Counted from the first letter of the stretch, positions 49,900-59,769 are shown. The stretch: 64,000 nt of DNA from Athalassotoga sp049965695 (GCF_049965695.1 NZ_JBMFWB010000006.1:22050-86049), one strand, 5' to 3'. Numbers and translations: made by a program. The notes: generated by a model not told the origin, from the sequence alone.

Positions 49900-51162
49900 A
49901 TGGAAAAAGGAAATTCAAAAGATTTGCGTAAATTGGGCTTATCCATAAATCTCATAAGTGTTACAGAATGGCTTATCATCGTAGTTGCGTTTCTCGGGAG
50001 ATACATGCTTCAATTTTATCAAACGGCAATAGGTTATACAGCAGGCTTTTTCGGTCTAAACGCAACTGAAGTGGGTATTGCGTTTGCACTATTTGGAGTG
50101 GCCTTTGGCCTTGCCGCCTTCATCGTGCATAAAATTTCACCTTCTAAGTTCCGAAGCCTCGTTGCAATTTCTTTGTTGATACTTGGATTAACGATGCCTT
50201 TATATCTTGTAATTCACGGTGCAATTGAGATTTATGCCTTGATGACACTGGACGGCCTCATAACCGGTATATACATGGATGCTCTTATGACAATGGGTGG
50301 TATGGCATCAAAAGATCAAAAGCAAAGGCAAATCGATCAATCTGCTTTTTCTTTTTGGGTTTCCACCGCACTTATCATAGCACCATTCACAACAGGTATA
50401 CTTTTGTCGGTGTTGAACATCAAATACATGTTCGCCATCTTTGCGATAATGGCCTTTGTTGCAATTCCTGTTTTGCTATTCCTCCATGGCAAACACAGTC
50501 TTCAATATGTTGGACACCGTTCCGAAGCCGAAGAAGGTACACATCCGACCGCGTTGAATTTTCTTTTTCACAATAAGAACAAATCCTTCAACGCTTCTTT
50601 GATAGCCGCCCTCGGAAACAAAATTCCTTACTTCATAGTACTTTCGTTTGGAGTCCTTTACGGTAAAATACTCGGTTTCACGCCACAGCAGATCTTCTAT
50701 CTCATAGCCGTGATGTTTGCATTCAATGTTGGTGCACGCCTATTTGTGATGTTAAAGTCACCGATAAGCAATAAGTTAAGGTACATGGAGATCGCCATGA
50801 TCTTTGCTGCCGGTGCGGCAATAATTTTACCGCTAAGCGTAATTTGGCATCCTTTATTCTACCTTGTGTTTCCTCTGGCCGGCATTCCTGAAGGCATATT
50901 ATGGCCTATAGGACTTCAACTTGCAAATACAACTTTTAAATCCCACGAAATAGGATCATCAACGGCCTTTTTCAGTTCTGGCATGATGATCATGGCCGCA
51001 TTGATGCCGATACTGGGCTGGATCATATCAACGGTAGGATATGAATTTTCTTTCTTGATCTTTGGAGCAATTACAGTTGCTTTTCTTATCTGGTTGTTAT
51101 CGTATGTGAAATCTAATGAATTCGAACTGACGCAACATGCTGAATTATCGGAAAAAAGATGA
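49900..51162 (+). CDS. MFS transporter
   Basis: 420 residues, about 12 helices. The N-terminal half reads LIIVVAFLGRYMLQFYQTAI, the loop after helix 2 is short and basic (HKISPSKFRS), and a signature-like segment LDGLITGIYMDALMTMGGMA follows. It lacks the strong motif A of drug exporters. AAAGGAG precedes the ATG by about 12 bases. It lies after the padR operon and might be its target. The substrate is unknown. Confidence 0.8.
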   Translation: MEKGNSKDLRKLGLSINLISVTEWLIIVVAFLGRYMLQFYQTAIGYTAGFFGLNATEVGIAFALFGVAFGLAAFIVHKISPSKFRSLVAISLLILGLTMPLYLVIHGAIEIYALMTLDGLITGIYMDALMTMGGMASKDQKQRQIDQSAFSFWVSTALIIAPFTTGILLSVLNIKYMFAIFAIMAFVAIPVLLFLHGKHSLQYVGHRSEAEEGTHPTALNFLFHNKNKSFNASLIAALGNKIPYFIVLSFGVLYGKILGFTPQQIFYLIAVMFAFNVGARLFVMLKSPISNKLRYMEIAMIFAAGAAIILPLSVIWHPLFYLVFPLAGIPEGILWPIGLQLANTTFKSHEIGSSTAFFSSGMMIMAALMPILGWIISTVGYEFSFLIFGAITVAFLIWLLSYVKSNEFELTQHAELSEKR

Positions 51163-51221
51163 AATTCTAAAAAGATAATTAGAAAATAAGTAAAAAAAAG
51201 GACGTTTATACGGGTATACAC

Positions 51222-51249
51222 TTGACAATCAAAATCCTATTGGTATATT
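51222..51249 (+). promoter_or_regulatory. Promoter of chrA
   Basis: TTGACA (51222-51227), a 16-base spacer and TATATT (51244-51249). The start point would fall near 51256-51258, directly before an ATG at 51259 that opens a 16-codon frame (MSKCSFEKIRG and on) out of phase with chrA. Confidence 0.65.
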
Positions 51250-51274
51250 ATCATATATATGAGTAAGTGCAGTT

Positions 51275-52477
51275 TTGAAAAGATTCGAGGCGTTTTTTAT
51301 CAAAGATGAAAAAAAGATAAGCGTATTTGATATTTTCATAACATTTTTTAAAATAGGCCTTACCGCTTTTGGTGCTGCAATGATGACAGAAACTAAAAAA
51401 AGTGTCGTCATGCAAAAAAAGTGGGTCGAAGAGCGTGAATTTTTAAACGGTTTATCTCTGGCACAATTCCTGCCAGGGGCAACTTTCGTGAGTCTAACTG
51501 TTTTTTTAGGCTATCAAACAAAACGCTTATCGGGAGCCTTTGCAAGTTTTTTAGGCCTGCTTTTGCCTCCATTTGGATTGATGGTGTTGCTATCGTATCT
51601 TTATTTTACTTACGGAAATATTCCGACGGTGAACATTATTTTCACGGGTTTAAAAGCGCTTGTCGTTGCACTCATTGCCAACGCTTTATTTGAAATAGGG
51701 AAATCGATTTTTAAGAACTGGCAGGCGGTTTTAATTGCCATCGCAGCCTTTGGAGTTGCATGGCTTAACGTTAACATATTTTTCATACTCATAATTGCAT
51801 CCATTCTTGGAATTATTCTTTACAGACCATGGTCATCAATGCCAAAAAAAGTTTCTAATAACAATCAAATTACCTTTAAATCGAATATAAAGGAGATAAT
51901 AATAACACTGGCCGTTGTCGGTGGCGTGTTTCTTATTTCTGCCTTGAGTCCAATTCTTCTTAAACTTGAAGAAGTATTTTTCTGGATAGGATTGCTGGTA
52001 TTCGGCAACGGTTATACGATGATCCCGGTTATTCAACAGCAGGTTGTCAATATGAATCACTGGCTTACTCCAAGTCAATTCATGGTTGGGATTGCGCTTG
52101 GCCAGGTTACACCAGGACCTATCGTTATAACGGCAACTTTTATAGGGTACAAAGTTGCCGGAATATTAGGTTCAATAGCCGCTACCGTAGGCGTTTTCAC
52201 CCCATGCTTGCTTTTGGTCATCACATTGATACCAATATACGTTAAAATAAAAGAAAATTCCTGGGTAAAAGTTGTATTAAATGGCGTGGTTGCTTCTTTT
52301 ATAGGGCTTATAACCCTTGTGTTGATTGATATGATTAGCAATAACCTAACCACACCGCTAACTATAATTCTTGCTGTTGGTGCATTTTTGGTTTTAAGAT
52401 TTACCAAATTGAACACACTTTGGGTACTTTTAGGTGGAACCGGAATTTATTTTCTTATCGCGCAATTCATAAGATAA
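51275..52477 (+). CDS. chrA: Chromate transporter family protein ChrA
   Basis: 400 residues in two homologous halves. The first carries LSLAQFLPGATFVSLTVFLG, the second LGQVTPGPIVITATFIGYKV, the double CHR motif of long chromate transporters. Each half has about five to six helices. The family extrudes chromate, although many members have no proven substrate. The start is unsure: TTG 51275 lacks a good ribosome site. Confidence 0.88.
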   Translation: MKRFEAFFIKDEKKISVFDIFITFFKIGLTAFGAAMMTETKKSVVMQKKWVEEREFLNGLSLAQFLPGATFVSLTVFLGYQTKRLSGAFASFLGLLLPPFGLMVLLSYLYFTYGNIPTVNIIFTGLKALVVALIANALFEIGKSIFKNWQAVLIAIAAFGVAWLNVNIFFILIIASILGIILYRPWSSMPKKVSNNNQITFKSNIKEIIITLAVVGGVFLISALSPILLKLEEVFFWIGLLVFGNGYTMIPVIQQQVVNMNHWLTPSQFMVGIALGQVTPGPIVITATFIGYKVAGILGSIAATVGVFTPCLLLVITLIPIYVKIKENSWVKVVLNGVVASFIGLITLVLIDMISNNLTTPLTIILAVGAFLVLRFTKLNTLWVLLGGTGIYFLIAQFIR

Positions 52478-52498
52478 ATTTCTACAAAATCCTTGAAT

Positions 52499-54049
52499 TC
52501 AATTTGTTATTTTTACCCTTTTGAGGAAAATGGCAACCACGGCAGCAGAGGCCATAACAAGGAAGGCTATGAAAAACGCATTGTTTATGGCCTGTGAAAA
52601 CCAGTTGGTCATCTCATTTAAAAGTGATTCAAGCGTTGATCGTGCAAAAATTGGAGAAGATGAGATTATCCTTTGCTTTTCCATCAAAAGTTGTGGATTG
52701 TTCATCCATTGTAAAAATTCTTTTGGCATAACGTAGTTAAGGATCTTTGGCAGTGTGCTTATTTTGTCCTCATAGTATGTGTTGACAACTGTCCCGATAA
52801 CGGCCGCCCCAACAACACCTCCCACACTGTTGAAAAATCTTTCTGAAGACAAGGCTACGCCCAATTCTTTTTTTGAAACGACTCCTTGCAGAACGCTAAA
52901 TGGTATGCTTAATTCCAAACCCATTCCCAGGCCTATTATCATCATATCAAGGTACAAAGTCATATCCGACGAGGAAGGAGTTAAATACGACATTCGGTAA
53001 AGTCCGTAAGCCATCAAAATTATGCCTGTTATTGTAATCAATTTATACTTGCCGGTTTTAGAAAAGTATATTCCACTTATTATGCTTGTTAAAATCGCAG
53101 AAAGCATCATAGGTGCAAGTATAACACCGGTATTCAGTGCAGTCTTTCCCTGCACAGCCTCAACAAAGAGAGGGATGTATATGAAAGATCCATACATGGC
53201 AAATTCGGTCAAAAAACTCAGAATGTTGAAGATCGAAAAGACTTCATTTCCAAATAATTTGAAATCTATGACGGGATTTTTTTGTCTGTGCTCGACCCTG
53301 TAAAATATGAAAAAGAATATCGCAGATAAAAAGAACAGGGCAAGAGTTTGGCGTTCAAACCATGTGTTGTCTATTGAAACATAAGTAAATCCTAAAAGCA
53401 TAGAAAACAACATAACGCTAAGCGTGGTTATACCTCTGTAATCGATAGTGGCATTTTTGTCGGTGTTCGGAGAAGTCTTAGATAGAAAGATAAAATCCAT
53501 CAATATGGCCCCAAGGCCTATGGGTATGTTTATAAAAAAGACCCATCTCCATCCAACGGTGCCTACTAAATATCCACTCAACAATGGACCTAAAACGCTT
53601 GCAACCGCAAGTACCCCACCTACAAAACCCTGGTATTTCCCACGTTCCTTGGAAGGGAAATAATCTCCTATTATGGCAGGCCCTATTGCTAAGATCGCAC
53701 CCCCTCCGACACCCTGGGCCGCACTTGCACCGATAAGCCAGTAGATATTATGTGAAATGCCTCCAAAAAAAGATGCCACAATGAAAATTACCAGTCCGGT
53801 GATGTAAAGGTACTTTCTTCCGAATATATCGGACAATTTTCCAAAAATTGGAATGACAAGTGCCATTGAGAGTGTAAAAGCATCAAAGACCCACCAATAC
53901 ATCGACATTCCTCCAATATCGTTTAAAATCTGCGGCATGGCCGTTCCAACACTTGCCTGTAACATTGATGGTATAAAGTAAGAAACCATAACGCTAAGAA
54001 ATGCGCCGAAAGCTCTTTTTTTTATTGTGTCATCTTTCAATGAAATCAT
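52499..54049 (-). CDS. MFS drug exporter, DHA2 (EmrB/QacA) family
   Basis: 516 residues, about 14 helices. Motif A GKLSDIFGRKYLYITG and motif C GGVLAVASVLGPLLSGYLVG are intact, and the two extra central helices mark the DHA2 family. It overlaps the radical SAM gene by 4 bases. The genes are therefore translated together, and the exporter may carry a product of that enzyme. Confidence 0.88.
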   Translation of the reverse strand: MISLKDDTIKKRAFGAFLSVMVSYFIPSMLQASVGTAMPQILNDIGGMSMYWWVFDAFTLSMALVIPIFGKLSDIFGRKYLYITGLVIFIVASFFGGISHNIYWLIGASAAQGVGGGAILAIGPAIIGDYFPSKERGKYQGFVGGVLAVASVLGPLLSGYLVGTVGWRWVFFINIPIGLGAILMDFIFLSKTSPNTDKNATIDYRGITTLSVMLFSMLLGFTYVSIDNTWFERQTLALFFLSAIFFFIFYRVEHRQKNPVIDFKLFGNEVFSIFNILSFLTEFAMYGSFIYIPLFVEAVQGKTALNTGVILAPMMLSAILTSIISGIYFSKTGKYKLITITGIILMAYGLYRMSYLTPSSSDMTLYLDMMIIGLGMGLELSIPFSVLQGVVSKKELGVALSSERFFNSVGGVVGAAVIGTVVNTYYEDKISTLPKILNYVMPKEFLQWMNNPQLLMEKQRIISSSPIFARSTLESLLNEMTNWFSQAINNAFFIAFLVMASAAVVAIFLKRVKITN

Positions 54050-55413
54050 CCCTTGAGTAATTCAATTTGTTTTTGCAACTCGTTGTACTTTTTTCTTGTC
54101 GTGATTATCTTTTTGAGATAGGGCAATCCTACGGTGAAAATTTTCCCCGGTGTGCTGTATATCGATATGTAAGCGTTTATGAATATCTTCCTTAACTCTT
54201 CCGGTGTGAAATTGGGGTGTTTGAAGACGAGATGTGTCATATCGTAGAGGGAATAATCTTTTGTGATAAGATCCGGCTCCAATTTTTTGTAAAGCCTTGT
54301 TCCCGGGATAGGCGTTAAAATTGAAAATTCTGTCACCACAGAGTTTAACGATTTGGCAAACTTGACCGTCTTTTTTACACTTTCTTTCGTATCGCTTAAC
54401 GCTCCAAGTATAAAACTTGCAAAGACACCTATGTGGTATTTCTTTAAAATCTTTACTGCATCGTAGGCAATCGAAACGCTTTCCTTTTTGTTGAATTCCT
54501 GCATTGCTTCCTCATTTGCGGTTTCAAACCCTATAAAAAGCATCTTGCAGCCCGCTTTTGACATGGCCTCGACCATATCTTCGTGACCTACTATTTCATC
54601 TGTTCTCGAGAATGCAAAGCAGTTGACGTGCAGGTCATTTTTGAGAACTTTTTCTGAAAGGCTTATGACCCTTTTCGGGTCCACGGTGAAGTTATCGTCG
54701 AAAAAAACGAGAAATTCATAACCGTATTTTTTAACAAGGATCTTCATTTCTTCAAAGACGTTGTCGACGCTTCTCTTTCTCCAAAGTCTTCCCATAAGTT
54801 GGGAGACAGAGCAAAACTCACAGTCAAAAGGACATCCCCTTGAAGAAATTATGCTCATGGAACGTTTCCCGTAAGATCTCCAGTTGTATCTTTCAAGAGA
54901 AAGGCCGTCCCAATCGGGAAAAGGAATTGAATCGAGATCGGATATGAATCTCATAGCCGAAAGGTGAACTTCTCCATTTTCATTAACATATCCCACACCT
55001 CCAATGTTGGGATACCTTTCTCCCTTTTCAATGGCACTTACGAGATTGACAAAACTTTCTTCTCCCTCTCCGAGCACAACGTAATCGGCAGTTTTGCTTT
55101 TTAGGATATTGTAGGCATCAACGCTTGGATGCGGCCCACCCATTACCACCTTTACTCCCTGAGCCCTGACACGTTTTGCTATGTATTCAGCCCAGGGGAA
55201 ACGAACGGTGTCTGAAGAGATACCGACAAGATCGTAATCTGCATAGTGGTAATTTTGAAAATCAAATTTTTCGACATTCATATCGACGATTTTGACTTCA
55301 TGTTCGTGTTGCTTTAAAACAGCGCTTAAATATCCAAGACCAAGCGGAGGAAAAATAAGGCCAAATCTGTAATAATAACTTGGATTTATGGGATTTACAA
55401 GCAAAATCTTCAT
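54046..55413 (-). CDS. B12-binding-domain radical SAM protein
   Basis: 455 residues. The N-terminal Rossmann-like B12 domain (MKILLVNPINPSYYYRFGLI to MGGPHPSVDAY) is followed by the radical SAM core with its [4Fe-4S] motif in SRGCPFDCEFC (Cys194, 198, 201). The His of the B12 domain is not in a DxHxxG motif, as in many class B proteins. It is most like methyltransferases or ring-forming enzymes of the BchE/HpnR type. ATG 55413 has GAGGTGGG upstream. The substrate is unknown. Confidence 0.85.
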   Translation of the reverse strand: MKILLVNPINPSYYYRFGLIFPPLGLGYLSAVLKQHEHEVKIVDMNVEKFDFQNYHYADYDLVGISSDTVRFPWAEYIAKRVRAQGVKVVMGGPHPSVDAYNILKSKTADYVVLGEGEESFVNLVSAIEKGERYPNIGGVGYVNENGEVHLSAMRFISDLDSIPFPDWDGLSLERYNWRSYGKRSMSIISSRGCPFDCEFCSVSQLMGRLWRKRSVDNVFEEMKILVKKYGYEFLVFFDDNFTVDPKRVISLSEKVLKNDLHVNCFAFSRTDEIVGHEDMVEAMSKAGCKMLFIGFETANEEAMQEFNKKESVSIAYDAVKILKKYHIGVFASFILGALSDTKESVKKTVKFAKSLNSVVTEFSILTPIPGTRLYKKLEPDLITKDYSLYDMTHLVFKHPNFTPEELRKIFINAYISIYSTPGKIFTVGLPYLKKIITTRKKYNELQKQIELLKG

Positions 55414-55447
55414 AAAACCCACCTCAATGATATCATTTTTTAAAAAT

Positions 55448-55456
55448 ATTATAGCA
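55448..55456 (-). promoter_or_regulatory. Extended -10 promoter of the radical SAM gene
   Basis: On the minus strand TGC precedes TATAAT, within the palindrome AGCATATGCT, 35 bases before the start codon. No -24/-12 sigma-54 element was seen next to it. Confidence 0.5.
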
Positions 55457-55514
55457 TATGCTCATAACATATTATATACTAAACCTTTGACCTCTGCCAT
55501 TTTTTGATCATCCA

Positions 55515-56876
55515 TCACTCGCTGTCATCCTTATTTTCGACATGCTTTATCATATTTTGAAGCAAACGCCTATCCATTTTGGCGATCTCGGCTGCTTTGG
55601 TTATATTTCCTTGGGATTTGGAAAGGAGCGAATTTACGAATTGACGTTCGAGTGCTTTATACAGCCTATTCCTTTCGACGTGTTTCTTTTCAAGAAATTC
55701 TTCATAATCTATGATCGTTTGGTTTCCGGATATTTCATGTGGTAAATCGCGAATTTTTATTTCTTCCCCGGAAGCATTGATGACAGTTCTGAGAATCACG
55801 TTCTGCAATTCGCGGACGTTGCCAGGCCAATTGTAGGCTTTCAAAAGATCGACAACTTTTTGTGAAATGAATTTTACCTCTTTTTTCATTTGTTCTGAGT
55901 ATTTTTCCACGTAATAATTTGAAAGCAATTCCACATCTTCTGGTCTTTCCCTCAAAGGTGGTATTTCTATTCTTATGACGTTTATTCTGTAATATAGATC
56001 TTCTCTGAATTTTTTACCTTCAACCATTTTGTCTAAAGGCTTGTTCGTTGCACTTATAAGCCTGAAATTGACATTTTTTTCTTCGACGCTTCCAAGTTTT
56101 GTTATTTTAGAATCTTGAAGTACTCTAAGCAATTTAGCCTGATGATCAATGGGCATGTCACCTATCTCGTCTAAGAAAAGGGTTCCATTGTTTGCGGCTT
56201 CGAACTTTCCTATTTTTTTGGAATTTGCGCCTGTAAAAGCCCCCTGATCATACCCAAAAAATTCGCTTTCAAAAAGTTCTGCCGGAACTGCCGAGACGTT
56301 AACCGCAACGAAAGGCCCAAGATATCTATTGCTTTGATCGTGAATGGCATGGGCTATAAGTTCTTTTCCCGTTCCGCTTTCTCCAAGAATTACGATTGGC
56401 AGATCAAGATTTGCATATTCTGGAATTTTATCAAGTATTTTTTGCATTTTATCATTTTTTGTGAGTATGTTTGAACTGCCTCTGATCCTTTTTTTGAGAA
56501 GTGCATTTTCTTTCTTTATATTCATGTATTTAAGAGATCTTTCTATCTTTGCTTCAAGATCCTGCAAATTTATGGGCTTTGTTACATAGTCGTAAGCCCC
56601 TAATTTTATGGCTTCAACGGCGTTTTCTATCGTTCCGAAGGCCGTTACTATTATGACGGGGATATCAAAGGCAGATACCACCTCTTTCAGCAATTGCATT
56701 CCATCCATTTTTGGCATTTTTACATCCGTCACAACGAGATCGATTTCATTTTTTCGAATCAAATCGAGCGCTTCCAATCCGTTTTGGGCAGTTAAAACAT
56801 GGTATTTTTTCGAAAAATTCATTTTCATAAGGTCGAGCATGTATATTTCATCGTCAGCAAAAAGCACAGTATTCAT
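55515..56876 (-). CDS. Sigma-54-dependent response regulator (NtrC type)
   Basis: 453 residues in three domains. The receiver has Asp51 in DLVVTDVKMPKMDG. The AAA+ domain has Walker A GESGTGKE at 165-172, the sigma-54 contact loop GAFTGA at 212-217 and Walker B TLFLDEIGD near 233-240. A C-terminal Fis-type helix-turn-helix (NITKAAEIAKMDRRLLQ) follows. The intact GAFTGA means it should activate sigma-54 polymerase; the matching rpoN gene is not in the window. It overlaps its kinase by 4 bases. Confidence 0.94.
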   Translation of the reverse strand: MNTVLFADDEIYMLDLMKMNFSKKYHVLTAQNGLEALDLIRKNEIDLVVTDVKMPKMDGMQLLKEVVSAFDIPVIIVTAFGTIENAVEAIKLGAYDYVTKPINLQDLEAKIERSLKYMNIKKENALLKKRIRGSSNILTKNDKMQKILDKIPEYANLDLPIVILGESGTGKELIAHAIHDQSNRYLGPFVAVNVSAVPAELFESEFFGYDQGAFTGANSKKIGKFEAANNGTLFLDEIGDMPIDHQAKLLRVLQDSKITKLGSVEEKNVNFRLISATNKPLDKMVEGKKFREDLYYRINVIRIEIPPLRERPEDVELLSNYYVEKYSEQMKKEVKFISQKVVDLLKAYNWPGNVRELQNVILRTVINASGEEIKIRDLPHEISGNQTIIDYEEFLEKKHVERNRLYKALERQFVNSLLSKSQGNITKAAEIAKMDRRLLQNMIKHVENKDDSE

Positions 56877-58825
56877 ATCTTTACCTCCGTTGGAATCGTG
56901 ACAGAAAAAGTGGTTTCTTTTTCATCACTTTTAACCTCAACATGTCCTTTCATGGCATTTATATAATTGTAAACGATCGAAAGCCCAAGACCGGTACCTG
57001 TTTCTTTTGTAGTATAAAAAGGCTCAAAAATGTGCTGTATCTCCGATGAAGGAATAGGTTTACCGTTGTTTGAAACAGATATTCTGAAAAAATTTCCAAG
57101 ATTTTCAAGTTTGAAAGTTATCCAGCCTCCAAATTCAACAGCATCAAGTGCATTTGTACCTATATTCAAAAGGATTTCCATCAACATCGTCTTATCGAAT
57201 TTGGAGGTAAAAGGTGCATCAGGCAAATAAGTCTTTATTTCAATGTTTTTCTTAGAAGCACTTTCGCCCAAAAGCAAAGATATTTTTTTAACGATTTCGG
57301 ATGGATCTCCGTCTTCGATAACAGGAGGTTTCTGACGTGCAAAATACAAAAAATTCTCAAGAATGGAGTTAATCCTGGAAAGTTCTTCTTCTATGTATTT
57401 CCACAATTTTTCATTTTCTTTTGGATCCGAACTGTTTTTAAGCATTTGAAGAGATGTCGATATTATGTTCAATGGATTTCTTATCTCATGGGTAACCCCG
57501 GAAGAAAGTTTTCCGATGGCAGCCATTCTTTCTTGAAAAATCATCGTCTTTTCGACTTTTAAAACTCTTTGAACGCTTCTGTATCTCGATAAAAAGAACG
57601 TAAGATGATTCGAAAGCGTTTCGATCCATTCAAGATCTTCTGGAGAATACCTTCCGCTCCTTTTATGACCCAAAACCATAAAGCCCTCTACTTTTCCGGC
57701 GTTTTTCATCCAGACAAACAATTCTTTTTCAAAAAAAATGCCGGAAAATGTTACGTTGTAAAGGTCAACTATTTTTTCAACATCGTTAAAAGGCACATCA
57801 TTTTTGGTTAGATGCCTTTTGATCGATGTGTAATTACCGTCATCTTCTTTGAAAAATAGTTCTACATCTTCAACATTCAAAACGCTCTTGCAATAACCCA
57901 GCACCAAAGAGTTCAATTCTTCAAGAGAATCTATCTCAAGGCTTTTCTTTACAAAATCTATTGTTTTTTCTCTTTTATAACCCCGCCCCGTTCTCAAAAG
58001 ACGTTCAAAAAAAGTGTCTATTTTCTGGAGATAATCACCAAAAACAAGAAATGAAATGAAGATGACAACAAAGGTCATAGAAAAAAACTGAATTATTCCA
58101 GAATTTTTGGAAAAATAAAAATTGGTGTAGTAACTTATCATGAGAATTGAAGAGATCAAGGTAGATATTATGGCACCGTAAAGCACATTTTTAAGGAAAA
58201 TTGTCGAAATTCTAATCAATTGCTTTTCGTAAACGAGATTGATCACGGTGTAGAGATAAACAGGGATCAATATAGAATTCATAATCGCAATGTATGGCCA
58301 CATGGAATTTTTGTAAATCCAAAGCCATGCTATTATGGCTTCAAGTACAGAGAAAAGTCCGTAAAAAACCATGTAACTTAAAATTCTCGATCTTTTCGTG
58401 AAAGAGATCAGCGTTGAGTACTTTTTTCTCATGAAAGTTATCGAGAAGATGACGTTAAATGTTGAAAGAATGCCAATTGCCAAAGATAAGTCCGGAGAAA
58501 AGATCAAAAGCACGGATGTTGCCATACCAATTGCGAAGAGCGCCGATTCTGCTATATAAAGATATCTGAATTTCAACCCATATGAGATCATCAAGGCCGG
58601 AATTGTTTGAAATAAAATGAAAAATACAGGAAGAAGATATTGATCTGAAGGCACGTTGAAGATTTCAAAAAAGATATCTAAATTCCAGAAAAAAGAAGTG
58701 CTTATCATAAAAAAGAGGTAGGGATTTTTAAAACTTTCCTTCGAAAAATAATATCTTATCGAAATAAACATCATGATAATACTGGCAATGAAACTTACCA
58801 AATTAACGTAAAACAAAATCGGCAC
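56873..58825 (-). CDS. Membrane sensor histidine kinase
   Basis: About 650 residues. Seven or so N-terminal membrane helices (residues 1 to about 270) are followed by a GAF-like region (about 295-420). The HisKA box is GVTHEIRNPLN, and the HATPase domain has an N box (LLNIGTNALDAVEF) and G box GTGLGLSIVYNY. The start is GTG 58825, since GGAAGGTGA lies just before it; frames further upstream run into a dispersed repeat. It phosphorylates the NtrC-type partner. The sensed signal is unknown. Confidence 0.9.
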   Translation of the reverse strand: MPILFYVNLVSFIASIIMMFISIRYYFSKESFKNPYLFFMISTSFFWNLDIFFEIFNVPSDQYLLPVFFILFQTIPALMISYGLKFRYLYIAESALFAIGMATSVLLIFSPDLSLAIGILSTFNVIFSITFMRKKYSTLISFTKRSRILSYMVFYGLFSVLEAIIAWLWIYKNSMWPYIAIMNSILIPVYLYTVINLVYEKQLIRISTIFLKNVLYGAIISTLISSILMISYYTNFYFSKNSGIIQFFSMTFVVIFISFLVFGDYLQKIDTFFERLLRTGRGYKREKTIDFVKKSLEIDSLEELNSLVLGYCKSVLNVEDVELFFKEDDGNYTSIKRHLTKNDVPFNDVEKIVDLYNVTFSGIFFEKELFVWMKNAGKVEGFMVLGHKRSGRYSPEDLEWIETLSNHLTFFLSRYRSVQRVLKVEKTMIFQERMAAIGKLSSGVTHEIRNPLNIISTSLQMLKNSSDPKENEKLWKYIEEELSRINSILENFLYFARQKPPVIEDGDPSEIVKKISLLLGESASKKNIEIKTYLPDAPFTSKFDKTMLMEILLNIGTNALDAVEFGGWITFKLENLGNFFRISVSNNGKPIPSSEIQHIFEPFYTTKETGTGLGLSIVYNYINAMKGHVEVKSDEKETTFSVTIPTEVKI

Positions 58826-58847
58826 TCTTTCACCTTCCCAACAATTA

Positions 58848-58932
58848 TATACCAAACAAAATTCAAACTTTGAATCGTATCGAAGACATCTTGCCTTTCG
58901 CCTCGATAAATAGGCATTAGTCTTTTGAAATG
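58848..58932. repeat. Dispersed palindromic repeat, copy C, internally deleted
   Basis: Starts TATACCAAACAAAATTC with TTTGAATCGTATCG and continues GACATCTTGCC, TTTCGCCTCGATAAATA and TTAGTCTTTTGAAA, matching both arms of copy A with the centre missing. It sits immediately before the sensor kinase start. Confidence 0.7.
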
Positions 58933-58937
58933 AAAAC

Positions 58938-58958
58938 AGGGCTGGTTTAGCCAGCCCT
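58938..58958 (-). terminator. Terminator of the SPW-protein gene
   Basis: AGGGCTGG and CCAGCCCT form a perfect 8-base stem with a 5-base loop. On the minus strand it is followed by GUUUUC, 19 bases after the stop of the SPW gene. Confidence 0.75.
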
Positions 58959-58976
58959 TAGATCTTATCATCCAAA

Positions 58977-59300
58977 TCAAGCAGTTTTTCTTTTTGGCCT
59001 TTCAAACAAGGCTATCACAAGAATTATGATACCAACGATCAAATCGTTAATCAGATTAGCCATATAACCGCCGGTAATTGTCGGAATAAATGCCGCTATT
59101 ATCATCCATATTCCACCAATTAGACCTATTATCCATCCTTGCCATGCCGCATGTTCAGGAATCATTAAAAATCCAACTATCGCAACTATGATTCCCACGA
59201 TAAGATCGTTGACAAGATTTCCGGTTCCTCCCATAGGAATGAAAGATGCGATTATAAACCATATACCTGCTATTAAACTTACCCAACCTCTCCAAGTCAT
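58977..59300 (-). CDS. SPW-repeat membrane protein
   Basis: 107 residues, four hydrophobic helices in two repeats. Each repeat begins with a tryptophan-rich segment (MTWRGWVSLIAGIWFIIASF, WQGWIIGLIGGIWMIIAAFI), the 'SPW' pattern with a following NDLIVGI turn. The function is unknown. ATG 59300 has GGAGGTGAG upstream; earlier in-frame ATGs lie in or before that site. Confidence 0.82.
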   Translation of the reverse strand: MTWRGWVSLIAGIWFIIASFIPMGGTGNLVNDLIVGIIVAIVGFLMIPEHAAWQGWIIGLIGGIWMIIAAFIPTITGGYMANLINDLIVGIIILVIALFERPKRKTA

Positions 59301-59512
59301 AAGACTCACCTCCATGAATTTTTCTTTCCATTTTATATTTAGCAATCATCGTGCCAAGTTTTTAAAATGATGAGTTTTCAAGTAAATAACTGATGATCGA
59401 AGAAGATCGAAGATCATCTAAAAGATAAAATGCGAAGTTTTTCTACGCATTTAAATTAAAAAATCAAATAATCGGGCAAAAATAAAGTGCGAAAAATTTT
59501 TTCGCGCCTATG
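59301..59512. other. Spacer with two small hairpins
   Basis: No gene seen. A hairpin ATGCG...CGCAT is at about 59428-59448, and GCGAAAAA/TTTTTTCGC is at 59489-59505. Both look like decayed terminator-like stems next to the dispersed repeat. Confidence 0.4.
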
Positions 59513-59664
59513 TATACCAAACAAAGTTCAAATTCCGAATCTTCGCTCCGGCAGGCGCCCCCTCGGTGTCTGGTCCTCGCTTTGCTGCGGAGGCCACCTC
59601 AAGGACATCCTGCCCTCCGCTACAGTAAATAAACATTCGACTTTTAAAGTGGGTTGGTTATAGT
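59513..59664. repeat. Dispersed palindromic repeat, copy B
   Basis: Nearly the same sequence as copy A at 31578 over its full length: TATACCAAACAAAGTTC, TTCCGAATCT, CGGCAGGCG, GTGTCTGGTCCTCGC, GCTGCGGAGGCC, ACATCCTGCCC, CGCTACAGTAAATAAAC, ATTCGACTTTTAAAG. The arms are again imperfectly inverted. Copies A and B are over 27 kb apart and share no flanking gene. Confidence 0.88.
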
Positions 59665-59769
59665 TTCAGAAAACAATTAACCATATAGGCGCTATTTAAA
59701 TTGAATTTGTTTTGTGATACTATGTATGTGAATGAAAATTAATATATCTAAGACAATGGAGACGATCAT

